A stretch of DNA of 64,000 nucleotides, taken from assembly GCA_035548175.1 (NCBI GenBank), contig DASZTO010000057.1, forward strand, positions 99,698-163,697, in the 5' to 3' direction. The notes under the pieces are model-generated. The model was not told where the DNA came from. It searched no databases and was given only the letters and a program-made list of their open reading frames with translations. Made by a program: the position numbers and the translations under genes. The stretch is from CALCHA01 sp035548175 (GTDB lineage: Bacteria; Planctomycetota; Phycisphaerae; WQYP01). Below, piece by piece: positions 15,676-26,100 of this stretch (the stretch's first letter is position 1; every line of letters begins with the position of its first letter).

Positions 15676-16473
15676 ATGCAGGATGTTGTGCGATTGACGC
15701 GGGAGTTGCGGGCGGGGATCGAGTGCGGGCGCGAGGGGGTGCGCGGAAACGGTTTTGCGGGGAATCCGGGGTTGGAGGGAATCGGGGCTTTCGTGCTGTT
15801 GCGGGCGACGGTGCGGGGACGCGTCGATCCGCGGACGGGGATGCTGGTGAACATCAAGGAAGTGGACCGGGTGCTGCGCGGGGCGGGCGTGGCGCGGCTG
15901 CGGGAGGGATTCGAGGCTCCCAGGGGCAGCGAGCCGGCGGCGCTGGCGGCGGAGGGGATTTTTGCGGTCGTGCGGGAGGGGCTCTTGCCGCACGAGGTGG
16001 AGCGGCTGGAGTTGTGGGTGAGTCCTTATTTGGCTTTTGCGGTTAATGGAAAGGAGGCGGGCGTGGTGCGGGTGAGTTTGCGGTTCGAATTTTCGGCAGC
16101 GCATCGGTTGCACTCGGCGGCGCTGAGCGCGGAAGAAAATCGGCAGGTCTTCGGGCGGTGCAACAATCCGAGCGGGCATGGCCATAATTATGAGCTGGAG
16201 GTGACGGTCGCGGGAAAGCCCGACGAGCGCGGGCAGGTGGTGTCGATCGGCGCGCTGCAGCGGGCCGTGAACGAGCGGGTGATCGATGTGTTCGACCACA
16301 AGCATTTGAACGTGGATTGCGAGGAATTTCGGCAGGCGGGCGGGGTGAATCCGACGGTGGAGAATATTGCGCGGGTGATCTGGGGGCGGCTGGCGGGGCA
16401 GGTGCCGGGGAAACTGGTGCGGGTGAGGTTGTGGGAAACGCCTAAGACGGTGTGCGAGTATGAGGGAGAATGA
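15676..16473 (+). CDS. Tandem 6-pyruvoyltetrahydropterin synthase / QueD-like protein
   Basis: A 265-residue protein made of two T-fold halves. The C-terminal half (about 128-265) has the full active-site set: FSAAHRL (zinc His), CNNPSGHGHNYEL (catalytic Cys and the HGHNY zinc pair), DHKHLN, PTVENIA and LWETPK. The N-terminal half (about 20-125) keeps the fold signature RATVRGRVDPRTGMLVNIKEVD but lacks the zinc histidines and catalytic Cys, so it is probably structural. QueD converts 7,8-dihydroneopterin triphosphate to 6-carboxytetrahydropterin on the queuosine route; PTPS makes the tetrahydrobiopterin precursor. No other queuosine gene is nearby. Confidence 0.85.
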   Translation: MQDVVRLTRELRAGIECGREGVRGNGFAGNPGLEGIGAFVLLRATVRGRVDPRTGMLVNIKEVDRVLRGAGVARLREGFEAPRGSEPAALAAEGIFAVVREGLLPHEVERLELWVSPYLAFAVNGKEAGVVRVSLRFEFSAAHRLHSAALSAEENRQVFGRCNNPSGHGHNYELEVTVAGKPDERGQVVSIGALQRAVNERVIDVFDHKHLNVDCEEFRQAGGVNPTVENIARVIWGRLAGQVPGKLVRVRLWETPKTVCEYEGE

Positions 16474-16515
16474 GCGGTTCAATTGGGGCATTGGTTCAAG
16501 GGGTTCAATTGGGGA
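16474..16515. repeat. TTCAATTGG-type short-word repeat
   Basis: Three copies of GGTTCAATTGGGG-like words in the gap before the sigma-factor gene. Confidence 0.7.
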
Positions 16516-16588
16516 AGCGATCTGGTGAAAGAGAGGGAGGCTGGCGGCGTCTTGATGGGGGGTGAGGGCTTGTTGCGGATGTGGTGCG

Positions 16589-18958
16589 ATGGCGACGGAT
16601 GTGGAACAGATTCAGTTGTATGCCCGGACGCGGGATGCGGGGGCGTTTGCCGCGCTGATGGCGGCGTACACGGACATGGTCTTCGCTACATGCCTGCGGA
16701 TTCTGGCGAATCGCTCCGAGGCCGAGGACGCCACGCAGGAATGTTTCTGGCGGCTGGCGCGGGAGTCGGCGGGGATACGGACATCCGTGGGCGCATGGCT
16801 GCATCGGTGCGCGACGAATGAATGCATCACGCGGAAGCGGCGGAAGGCAGCCAAGGCGCAGCGTGAATTGGCGTATGAGCGCACGCGCCAGGCGGAGCGG
16901 GACGAGGCGTCGGAGTGGCGGGAGGTATCGCCGGCGGTGGATGAGGCGCTGGAGGAGTTGCCGGAGGAATTGCGCACGCTGCTGATCGGGCATTTTTTGC
17001 AGCGGCGGACGCAGGCGGAATTGGCGGCGGAAATGGGGGTGTCGCCGGCGACCATGTCGCGCCGCCTTGCGGAAGGCGTGGAGCTGATCCGCAAGCGTCT
17101 CAAGGCGCGCGGCGTGATCGCCACCGCGGCGCTGCTCACCCTGTTTCTGGCCGAGCGCACCGCCAGCGCCGCCACGCCGGCCGTGGTCGCGGGCCTGGGC
17201 AAGATGGCCCTCGCCGGACCGCCCGCCCACGCCCTGCGATGGACGCTTCGCGCCAAGGCTGTGGTGGCGGGCGCCGCCCTTGCCGCCTCCGCGGGCATCG
17301 TCTGGGGCGCGCAGGCTTATTTCCATCGCCATGCGCCGCCCCAGGCCCTGGCAGCGCCCGTGCAAAAAGTCGAAGCGCAGACCTCTGTCACCGAGCCTCA
17401 GGCGCAGACGCCTCCGCAGGCTTATCGATTGCTCGCACAGATTCGCAACGGCCTGCCGGAAGTGGCCGGCGACGGGCCCCTCGAGGCCGCGCGAAGCCTC
17501 GTGGCGCTGGGCCCCAAAGCCTCGCCCGCCGTCGCCGCCGAGCTCGACCGCTCCACGCGCGACGATGAACAGCGCGTCTTGATATGGACCCTGCGTTTGA
17601 TCGGCGATCGCGCCGCGGTGCCGGCGCTGCTGCGAGCGTTGCCGCGGCTTTCGACCGAGGCCGTGCCGTACGAAGTCGCCGTGACCGACCCCGGGCTGCG
17701 CCTTTTCGTGCGCGACCATCAGCCTCCGGGTCTGACGGGGTTCGCCGCTCCTTCCGTCGGCCTTCAGCCGGCGCGACTCGAATGCGTCGCCGCGCTCGAA
17801 GCGCTCACCGGCCGGGCCGCCGTCTACACCCTGGACAACGGCGCACGCCGCCCCGTTCCGGATGTCTGGATCGCCTGGTACGCCCAGCAGACCGGCGCCA
17901 CGCAAAGCACGCTCGCAGCGCCGCCGGCCGCCGGTGATCCCGTCGGCGACGCCGGCCGACTCGCCTTCGCCGCCCTGTTCCCGACCGGTCCCCAGGTCCG
18001 CCTGTCCAATGTGCACGAAGTTCTCCTGGATGCGCGCAACGGTTGGAACGCTCCCGCCTATCTCGATCTCGATACCGGCAGGCGCCTCGAACGAAACGAG
18101 GGCTGGACGGATCATGGCCAGCACCCCCATGCGGATTGGCCCCGCGAAGCCGGCGTGGATATCGGCATCGACAGCGGCGGCGGCGCTCCCCTCCTGCAAA
18201 GTTTCGGCATGACCGTCTGGCCGCTCCAAAACGTCCGCTTCGAAACCCTGCCTGCCGAAGTACACCTCAACGCCGCGCTCGACATCGGCGACGCCGCGCC
18301 CAGGGTCCTCCGCGAAAAGCTCGGGCAGGATCCGCACACCTGGCTTTTTGCCACGCGCGAAGGCGGACGCGGCGCCTTGCAGGTGACGCTCCTGCAGGCG
18401 CCTGGGGGCCCCACCCTGCGCGTGCGCTATCGCTTGTTTGAAGGCACCAGGAGCGCGCCCCCTCCCCTGACGGGCCAGATCGAAGCACCCGCTACGCAAA
18501 CCGCCGGCCAGTTCGGCCCGGAACGCGAGGTGGAACTGGGCAGCGCCCGGCCTGACGCATCGATGGCGGTGGATCTCGACACCGGCGCCCTGCGCGCGGA
18601 CGCGCCGGACCCCGACATCGGCGCTTTGACCGCCGCCAAGACCCGCTGGCTGCGCGAGTGGGGCGGAGACCTGGTGGTGCTGCCCGCTCAAGCCGGCGAG
18701 CCCTCTGAGCTGGCCGCGGATCGCTTCATCGCGCTGCCCGTCACGGCAGACGCCTGGGACCACCTGCAGCCCCCTGACGCCGCCGCCCTTCTGCTGCGCC
18801 GCGACGCAACCGTCGATCCCACCGAGGCGCTGCTGCGCCTTCCCGCCGGGGAACGTGAGGCGTGGGTCTTCCAGACGCGCGAAGGATGCGCCGGCCTGAT
18901 GCAGATCGAGTCCGATGCGCCCGGCACGGTGCGCGTGCGCTACAAGGTCCTGCGCTGA
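16589..18958 (+). CDS. ECF-type sigma factor fused to a large C-terminal domain
   Basis: A 789-residue protein from MATDVEQI. Residues 15-85 are sigma region 2 (RSEAEDATQECFWRLAR); residues 115-172 are region 4 (LEELPEELRTLLIGHFLQRR, LAAEMGVSPATMSRRLAEG). A hydrophobic segment lies at about 221-240 (RAKAVVAGAALAASAGIVWG). The remaining 540 residues are soluble-looking: a HEAT-like stretch (LEAARSLVALGPKASPAVAAEL ... VPALLRALPR, about residues 295-360), then two related-looking halves, each ending in a motif of the type W-(L/V)-F-x-T-R-E-G. If the single span is a membrane anchor, the long part is periplasmic and could sense envelope signals; this is inference. GTG 16562 is an alternative start. 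Base composition switches from G- to C-rich near 17,060 inside the gene. Confidence 0.8.
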   Translation: MATDVEQIQLYARTRDAGAFAALMAAYTDMVFATCLRILANRSEAEDATQECFWRLARESAGIRTSVGAWLHRCATNECITRKRRKAAKAQRELAYERTRQAERDEASEWREVSPAVDEALEELPEELRTLLIGHFLQRRTQAELAAEMGVSPATMSRRLAEGVELIRKRLKARGVIATAALLTLFLAERTASAATPAVVAGLGKMALAGPPAHALRWTLRAKAVVAGAALAASAGIVWGAQAYFHRHAPPQALAAPVQKVEAQTSVTEPQAQTPPQAYRLLAQIRNGLPEVAGDGPLEAARSLVALGPKASPAVAAELDRSTRDDEQRVLIWTLRLIGDRAAVPALLRALPRLSTEAVPYEVAVTDPGLRLFVRDHQPPGLTGFAAPSVGLQPARLECVAALEALTGRAAVYTLDNGARRPVPDVWIAWYAQQTGATQSTLAAPPAAGDPVGDAGRLAFAALFPTGPQVRLSNVHEVLLDARNGWNAPAYLDLDTGRRLERNEGWTDHGQHPHADWPREAGVDIGIDSGGGAPLLQSFGMTVWPLQNVRFETLPAEVHLNAALDIGDAAPRVLREKLGQDPHTWLFATREGGRGALQVTLLQAPGGPTLRVRYRLFEGTRSAPPPLTGQIEAPATQTAGQFGPEREVELGSARPDASMAVDLDTGALRADAPDPDIGALTAAKTRWLREWGGDLVVLPAQAGEPSELAADRFIALPVTADAWDHLQPPDAAALLLRRDATVDPTEALLRLPAGEREAWVFQTREGCAGLMQIESDAPGTVRVRYKVLR

Positions 18959-19131
18959 CCGCGCCGCAGCGCGTGGCTCCAGGCCATCGTCCTTCGCCTG
19001 AACATCGGCAGACGCCCCTGCCACCCGCCGAAAAATTCATGCTCCCTTCATTCAGAGGCGGTATGCTTTGCGCGAGCGCGCCGGCGGTTGCCGACGGCGT
19101 TCCCTGGCAAGTGCATTCGAAGGAGACGCGT

Positions 19132-20157
19132 ATGGGTGTCCGTGGCGTGCAGGCGTGGTGCATGGCGGCGGTGGTGGCGGCGATGGCGGCGATGGGACTG
19201 GGCGCGCGGGCGGCTGATCCCGTGACGCCCTACAAGTTCGTCAAGGAAATTCCCATCGGCGGCGGCAGCGGATGGGATTATCTCTCCGCCGAACCCACGA
19301 CGCACCGCCTGTTTGTCACCCATGGCACGAAGGTCGTCGTGATCGACACCGCGGACAACAAAGTCGTCGGCGAGATCGCCGACACCCCCGGCGTGCATGG
19401 ATTCGTCGCAGCGCCGGCCATCAAACGGGGATTCTCCAGCAACGGGCAGGAAAATAAATCGAGCATCGTCGATCTCGAGACGCTCAAGACGATCATGAAG
19501 GTGCCCACCGGCGCGAACCCGGATTCGATTCTTTACGATCCGACCTCGGGCGAGGTGTGGACCTTCAACGGCCGCGGAAAATCGGTGACCTGTTATGACG
19601 GAAAAACCGGCAAGGTTATCGTGGACGCGATACCCCTGGACGGCAAACCCGAGACGGGAGTGGTCGATCCGACGGCGGAGCGCGTCTACGTGAACCTGGA
19701 GGACAAGAATTCCATCGCCGTGCTGGACGTCAAGACGCACAAGGTGATCGATACCTGGCCTATCGCGCCCGGCGAGGGCGCCTCGGGCCTGGCGATCGAC
19801 GTCGAACTCCACCGCCTGATCGCCGGGTGCGCCAACTCGAAGATGGTCATGCTGGATTCAAGCAGCGGCAAGGTGCTGGCCAGCGTGGATTGCGGCCAGG
19901 GCGTGGATGCGGCGGCCATCGATCCTGCAACGAAGCTGGCGTTCGTGTCGGCGGGCGGGAGCGGGACGGTGACGATCGCCTCGATCGACGGGGATAAGCT
20001 GACGGTGCAGCAGACGCTGACGACGGAGCGCGGGGCGCGCACCATGACGGTCGACAGCCAGACGCACCGGATTTATCTTTCCAACGCCAAATCGCGCACC
20101 GATCCCACCAGCTTCAAGGTGCTGGTGTATGGGCCGGAGGAGGCGGCAAAGCCGTAA
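19132..20157 (+). CDS. Exported YVTN-type beta-propeller protein
   Basis: A 341-residue protein with a signal peptide (residues 1-27, ending GLGARA) and AAGGAG upstream of ATG 19132. The mature protein consists of about seven blades with the YVTN/NHL-like pattern of hydrophobic strands and V(L/V)DxxTxKV turns: VVVIDTADNKVVGEI, AVLDVKTHKVIDTW, VMLDSSSGKVLASV. Such propellers bind partners or ligands; no catalytic site is recognisable. It ends two bases before the TolC-like gene, so it is the first gene of a probable four-gene operon with the TolC, HlyD and RND genes, and may serve that efflux system. Confidence 0.8.
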   Translation: MGVRGVQAWCMAAVVAAMAAMGLGARAADPVTPYKFVKEIPIGGGSGWDYLSAEPTTHRLFVTHGTKVVVIDTADNKVVGEIADTPGVHGFVAAPAIKRGFSSNGQENKSSIVDLETLKTIMKVPTGANPDSILYDPTSGEVWTFNGRGKSVTCYDGKTGKVIVDAIPLDGKPETGVVDPTAERVYVNLEDKNSIAVLDVKTHKVIDTWPIAPGEGASGLAIDVELHRLIAGCANSKMVMLDSSSGKVLASVDCGQGVDAAAIDPATKLAFVSAGGSGTVTIASIDGDKLTVQQTLTTERGARTMTVDSQTHRIYLSNAKSRTDPTSFKVLVYGPEEAAKP

Positions 20158-20159
20158 GA

Positions 20160-21635
20160 ATGAATCGTTGGCAGCAGCGCGCAGGCAGTTGGGCGTCGGA
20201 TATGGCAAGAGTATCGCAGTGGATCCCTGGACGCCGCGTGGCATGCGCGGGCGTCCTCCCGGCGGCCCTTCTTTCGCTGGCGGGTTGCCGGGCGACTTTG
20301 CCGGATGTTCCGGCCGAGGCGGCGAGATTGACGGGGGTGGAACATGCCATCAGCTTTCGGGAAACCGCGTACGACGTGCGGGATGCGGCGGGGATCAGCG
20401 GCGAACTCACGCCTGCGGAGGCGGTGCGCCGGGCCCTTATCAACGATCCGCGCATTCACGCGGCGCTGGCGCGGGTGCGCATGGCCGAGGCGGACGCGAA
20501 TCAGTCGCGCCTCCTGCCCAACCCGATTCTGTCCGTGGACATTCGCATGCCGGCGCAATCGGGAATCAACACCGCGGTCGAGGCGACGCTCACCGAAGAC
20601 ATCATCGCGCTCTTGCAGAAGCCCTGGCAGATTTCGGCGGCGGACAAGCGCCTGCGCGAGAGCGCCAGCGACGCGCTCACCGTCGTGCTCGACGTGGTCA
20701 CCGAGGTCCAGGTCGCCTACGCCACGGCGGAGGGAATCGACGCGCAGATCAACTGGGCGCAGCAACGCCAGGACCTGTTGCAGCGGGTCCTGTCGATCGC
20801 CCAGCAGCGCCTTAACGCCGGCGACACGACGCGCCTCGACGTCGTCACCGTCAACGCGCAAATCGTGCAGGCCCGGCTCGACCTGGCCGATTTGCAGTTG
20901 CAGCGCACCGAGCAGTACCTCCTCCTGGCGAAGCTGACCGGCAGACCGCGGGCGGCGCTGGATTTCACGCTCGCGCCCCTCGAAGCCCCGGCGGCGCGGC
21001 CGGCCGCGGACGAGAACGCCTGGATCGACGCGGCGCTGATGCATCGGCCCGAAATCGCCTCGCGCGTCTGGGAACTGCGGGCGCTCGGCGATGACCTGAC
21101 CACCACCAGCCTCGCGCCCCTTCTCGGGGGCGATCTGGGCGCGCATGTCGAGCACGATCCCCTGTGGCGCGTCGGGCCCACGTTTGCCTCGCCGCTGCCG
21201 ATCTTCGACTGGGGCCAGGCCGGACGCGCGAAGGTCCTGGCCCAGCGCGCCGCCGCGCGCGATCAACTCGCACAGCAGCAGATGGACATTATTCAGGAAG
21301 TGCGGCTGGCCTATGCGACCTATCGGCAGACGGCCGCGACCCTCAGCGACGCGCAGCGCCAGCTTCTGCCGCTTCAGCAACAGCAGCTCGAGCAGGCGCA
21401 GCTGGGATATCAGGCGGGCAACACCGATTTGACGACGCTGCTTCTGGCGCAGACCGATTATCAGATCGCCGCCGCGCGCCTGGTCGATTTTCAGCAGCGG
21501 GCCATGATTGCCCAGGCGCGGCTCGAACGCGCCGCCGGCGGCGCCGCCCTGGCCGCATCCCTCTACCGACCGGCGACCCAGCCCGCAACCGCACCGGCGG
21601 CAAGCCTCCCCGCCCCCGGCGCACTTTCCCCATGA
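20160..21635 (+). CDS. TolC-family outer-membrane efflux lipoprotein
   Basis: A 491-residue protein. The N-terminal signal is long (about 43 residues) and ends in a lipobox S-L-A-G-C, so the protein is probably lipidated, like OprM/CusC. Two outer-membrane-efflux repeats follow: one from TPAEAVRRALINDPRI (about 85) and one from AWIDAALMHRPEIASRVWEL (about 285). Each contains long Gln/Ala-rich helices, including AQQRLNAGDTTRLDV and QAGNTDLTTLLLAQ. It forms the outer-membrane duct of a tripartite pump with the next two gene products. It starts two bases after the propeller stop and ends ten bases before the HlyD gene. Confidence 0.9.
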   Translation: MNRWQQRAGSWASDMARVSQWIPGRRVACAGVLPAALLSLAGCRATLPDVPAEAARLTGVEHAISFRETAYDVRDAAGISGELTPAEAVRRALINDPRIHAALARVRMAEADANQSRLLPNPILSVDIRMPAQSGINTAVEATLTEDIIALLQKPWQISAADKRLRESASDALTVVLDVVTEVQVAYATAEGIDAQINWAQQRQDLLQRVLSIAQQRLNAGDTTRLDVVTVNAQIVQARLDLADLQLQRTEQYLLLAKLTGRPRAALDFTLAPLEAPAARPAADENAWIDAALMHRPEIASRVWELRALGDDLTTTSLAPLLGGDLGAHVEHDPLWRVGPTFASPLPIFDWGQAGRAKVLAQRAAARDQLAQQQMDIIQEVRLAYATYRQTAATLSDAQRQLLPLQQQQLEQAQLGYQAGNTDLTTLLLAQTDYQIAAARLVDFQQRAMIAQARLERAAGGAALAASLYRPATQPATAPAASLPAPGALSP

Positions 21636-21645
21636 AGAAGATGCC

Positions 21646-23067
21646 ATGAAGAAAAAACGCAAATACCTGTGGACCACACTGGGCATCGTCCTCGCCCTCC
21701 TGGTGATCGGCCTGTGGCTGATTTACTTTCACAACGCCGCGGTCGCCTCCATGCTGCCTCGCTGGAACTGGCTGCAAAAAGGCCTGGCCGCCATGGGTCC
21801 GCCACCCCCGCCCGCCGAAGCCGATGATGAAGACGCCGACACCTCGCAGAACACCATCCCCGTCCACGCGGGACGCATCACCGTCGCCACCCTCCACCGT
21901 TATATCGAAGCCTATGGAACCGTCGCTCCGCGCCCCGCCGCTCCCGGTCAACCGGCCGGCAGCGCCAACATCGCCTCCCCCGTCGCCGGCGTCGTGAGCA
22001 AAATCCTCCACGGCATCGGCGACAAAATCCACGCCGGCGATCCGCTTATCCAGCTCGATGACCGCCTCGCCGCCGCCACCGAAGTCCAGGCCCAGGCGAC
22101 CCTCCAGCAGGAACAGGACGCCCTCGCCACCCTCAAAGCCTCGCCCCGGCCGTCGCAGCTCCAGATCGCGCAGCTCGGCATCGACAAAGCCAAATCAGCC
22201 GTCGATTTCGCCCAGCAGAATTACGACCGCCTCAAGACGCTCGCCGCCCAGCAGGGCGCCAGCGCCAAGAGCGTCGAACAAGCCGCACAGGATCTCACCT
22301 CCGCCCGGAACGACCTCCAGGTGGCGCAGCGCCAGCTCGAACTGCTCACCCCGACGGCCACCGACATCGCCCTGCAGCAGGCCAAAGTCGCCCAGGCCCA
22401 GGCCGCACTTGACGCCGCCAAAGTCCAGCGACAGATGCTCACCGTCACCGCGCCCATGGACGGCACCGTCGTCGCCCTTAACGTCAACCCCGGCGAAAGC
22501 GTCGATCCCACCCGCACCCTCATCCAGCTCATCGCCATGGACCGCCTGATGGTCGATATCGACGTGCCCGCCGATCAGCTTCCCGCCAACGCCGTGGGCC
22601 TCCCGGCGGAAATCCTCCGCGCCTCTCCCGCCGGCGCCGCGGCCTCCCAGCCCGCCACCAGCAGCGCCGATCCCGCCGCCTCCCCAGTCATGGGATCCGT
22701 TTCCTTCATCGCCCCGCAGGTCGATCCCCGCAACGGCGCCGTCATGGTCGGGATCAACCTTCCGCCCGACGCCAACATGCTCCCCGGCCTGTCCGTCCAC
22801 GTCCGCATCGTCGCCGAGACCCACAAAGACCGCCTCGCCGTCCCCCAGGACGCCGTCTCCACCGACGAAAACGGCGACAGCGTCATCGCCCTGCTCGAAC
22901 CCGGCGAGGGTCCTTTCCGCCAGGCGATTCATAAGACCGTCAAGACCGGCCTGCAGGAAAACGGGCTCACCGAAATCTCCGCCGATGATCTCAAGGAAGG
23001 CGATGAAGTGGTGACCGTCGGCGCGTTCGGTTTGCCCCAGGCCACGCGCGTCAAAGTCGTCGAGTAA
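21646..23067 (+). CDS. RND efflux periplasmic adaptor (HlyD/AcrA family)
   Basis: A 473-residue membrane-fusion protein. The N-terminal anchor (KYLWTTLGIVLALLVIGLWL, residues 6-25) is followed by a Pro/Asp-rich spacer. A biotinyl-lipoyl-like half (SPVAGVVSKI, GDKIHAGDPLIQLD) is near residues 108-143. A Gln/Ala-rich coiled-coil hairpin spans about 145-260, the second lipoyl half is VTAPMDGTVVALNVNPGE near 268, and beta-barrel and membrane-proximal parts run to the end. It bridges the RND pump and the TolC-like duct. The start ATG 21646 was chosen at the basic MKKKRK; in-frame upstream ATGs fall inside the TolC gene. Confidence 0.9.
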   Translation: MKKKRKYLWTTLGIVLALLVIGLWLIYFHNAAVASMLPRWNWLQKGLAAMGPPPPPAEADDEDADTSQNTIPVHAGRITVATLHRYIEAYGTVAPRPAAPGQPAGSANIASPVAGVVSKILHGIGDKIHAGDPLIQLDDRLAAATEVQAQATLQQEQDALATLKASPRPSQLQIAQLGIDKAKSAVDFAQQNYDRLKTLAAQQGASAKSVEQAAQDLTSARNDLQVAQRQLELLTPTATDIALQQAKVAQAQAALDAAKVQRQMLTVTAPMDGTVVALNVNPGESVDPTRTLIQLIAMDRLMVDIDVPADQLPANAVGLPAEILRASPAGAAASQPATSSADPAASPVMGSVSFIAPQVDPRNGAVMVGINLPPDANMLPGLSVHVRIVAETHKDRLAVPQDAVSTDENGDSVIALLEPGEGPFRQAIHKTVKTGLQENGLTEISADDLKEGDEVVTVGAFGLPQATRVKVVE

Positions 23068-23114
23068 CCCCGCGCCCGCTCCCCTCACCGGCCCCTGTCA
23101 CGGAAACGCTCCTC

Positions 23115-26100
23115 ATGCCCTCCAAGATCGGCCACATCTCCACCCGCCACTGGAAAGCCATCTTCTTCATGATCATCGGCCTGTGCATCGCCGGAATCTA
23201 TGCCGCCTCCTCCATGCCCTCGAGCGTCTTCCCCGAAACCAACTTCCCCCGCGTCACCGTCATGATCGACAACGGCGAAATGCCCGCCGACGAAATGATG
23301 GCCACCATCACCAAGCCCATCGAAGAAGCCATGAAGGACATCCCCGGCGTGGTGAACATCCGCTCCAATACCGGCCGCGGATCCAGCGTGGTCAACGTCT
23401 TCTTCAACTGGCATGTCGACATGCAGCAGACGGAGCTGCAGGTCCGCACGCGACTGTCCCAGGTGCGCGCTTCCCTTCCCTCGACCGTGGACGCCCGCGC
23501 CTATCGACTCACGTTCTCCATTTTCCCCATCGCCGGCATCAGCCTCACCAGCCCCCAGCGCTCCATCCAGGACCTCACCGTCGCCGCCGAAACCCTCATC
23601 AAGCCCGAGTTCCTGCGCATCCCCGGCATCGCACGCGTCGATCTGGTCGGCGGACGCAATCCGGAATTCCACATCATCGCCGATCCGCTGCGCCTCGCCG
23701 CCGACAACCTCGCCCTGCCGCAGGTCGCCGACGCCCTCAACAAGAGCAACCTCGTGGCCGCCGGGGGCCTGCATGAAGAGAAGGGCACGCTCTATCTCAC
23801 CCTGGTGGACGGCCGGGTGCACAGCATCGCGGATATCGAGAACCTGGTGGTGGCGACCGCCGGCGACAGGCCCATACGCGTCTCCGACATCGCGCGCGTC
23901 GAGGTGGCCCCCGAGCCCGCCGCCACCATCGTCACCGCCGACGGCCGCCCCTCCGTGCTCATCATGATCCGCAGCCAGACCGACGGCAGCACCGTCGCCA
24001 TCGTGGATCAGCTCAAAGCCGAAATGGCCGCACTCCACGCCCAGCTTCCGCCCGACATGAAGCTCTCCTTCTTCTACGATCAGTCCCTCCTCGTCCGCGA
24101 TTCCGTCAGCAGCGTCTGGGAAGCCATCCTCTTCGGCCTGGCCCTCTCCGTCGCCATCATCTTCCTCTTCCTCCGCGATTGGGGCTCCACGCTCGTCGCC
24201 GTCATCGTCATCCCCGTCACCGTCCTCGTCACCCTTCTGGCCATGCGCCTCGGCAACATGAGCTTCAACCTCATGACCCTCGGCGGCATCGCTTCGGCCA
24301 TCGGACTGGTCATCGACGACGCCATCGTCGTCGTCGAAGCCATCCACACCAAAATGTCCACCGGCATCCACCGCCTTCAGGCCGTCCACGATGCCGTCGG
24401 CGAAATCTTCCTGCCCCTCACCGGCTCCACGCTCACGCCCGTCGTCGTTTTCATCCCCCTCGCTTTCCTCGACGGCGTCGCCGGCGTCTTCTTCCGCGCC
24501 CTGGCCATCACCATGACCGTCTCGCTGCTCTCCTCGCTCGTCCTGGCGATCACCCTCACGCCCTCCCTCGCCGCATGGATCATCCGCGTCAAGCCCGGAC
24601 ATCTCGACCACGCCTTCACCTCCACCAGGGAAGGTCCCGTCCTCCGCGCCGTCACGCGCCTCTACGAACGCGCCGTCCGCGCCGCCCTCCGCCACCGCTT
24701 CATCACCATCGGCTTCTGCGTGCTGCTCGTCTTCGCCGGCGCCGATCTCTACGGCCAGCTCCAAACCGACCTCCTGCCCGCACTCGAAGAACATGGTTTC
24801 GTCCTCGACTACGTCATCAATCCGCCGGGCACCAGCCTCACCGAAGCCAACCGCTCCCTCCTCGAAGTCGAAAAAATCCTCCGCAACACCCCCGAAGTCG
24901 AAAGCTATTCCCGACGCACCGGCGTCGCGCTGGGCCTCGAACTCACCGAGCCCAACGCCGGCGATTTCCTCGTCAAACTCCGCTCCAACTCCAAACGCTC
25001 CACCCAGGAAGTCATCAACGACGTCCGCGATCAGATTCACAAAACCGAGCCCCAGATCGATGTCGATCTCCATGGCATGCTCGGCGATCTCATCGGCGAC
25101 CTCGTCAGCTCGCCCAAGCCCATCGAAATCAAAATCTTCTCCACCGACCTCGATTTCCTTCGCACCGCCGCACCCGCCGTCGAAACCCAGATCGACGAAA
25201 ACCCCAACGTCACCGACACCTTCGACGGCCTCGTCGTCGCCGGCCCGTCCCTGACCTTCAAAGTGCGCTCCGCCGACGCCCAGCGCTACAACCTCACCGC
25301 CGGCGACATCGCCACCGCCGTCGAAACCGCCAAGCTCGGACAGGTCGCCTCCAATGTCCTCCAGGGCGACCGCCTCATCGACATTCGCGTGCTCATGGAT
25401 CCCAACTCCGTCAACACCATCGAGAAACTCAAAAACCTCCCCCTCGCCGCCGCCAACGCGGGCGGGGGCGGGGGCCAGACCGTGCGCCTCAGCCAGGTCG
25501 CAGACGTGCAGATCGAGCCCGGCCAGCTCGAACTCGACCGCGACGACCTCCGCCAGTACGTCGCCGTCACCGGTGAACTCAAGAGCGGCGACCTCGGCTC
25601 GGTCATCCGCGACATCCAGGCCAAGCTCGCCAACGATCCGCGCTTCCCCCCAGGCACGATCGAATTCGGCGGCCTCTACCAGCAGCAGCAGGAATCCTTC
25701 CACAACCTCATGCTCGTCATGGTCATGGCCATTCTCCTGATCTTCACCGTGCTCCTGCTGGAATTCCGCTCCTTCCTCGAGCCCATCGCCATTGTCTCGG
25801 GCGCGCTGCTCGCGCTTCTGGGCACCGTCGCCGCGCTTTATCTCACCGGCACCTCCGAAAACATCATCTCACGCCTCGGCGCCATCATCGGCGTCGGCAT
25901 CGTCGCCAAGAACGGCATCCTCATGCTCGATTACGTCGATCATCTCCGCGCCGCCGGCCTCTCCATGGTCGAAGCCCTCGTCCAGTCCGGACGACGACGC
26001 CTCCGCCCCGTCCTCATGACCTCCCTCGCCGCCGCACTGGGAATGCTCCCGCTCGCGCACGGCGTGGGCTCCGGCGCCGACATGCTCAAGCCCCTCGCCG

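Noticed and set aside
23085..25703. An 872-codon minus-strand frame opposite the RND gene
   Set aside because: Asp/Gly/Glu-rich shadow with no motif, opposite a clear RND pump.
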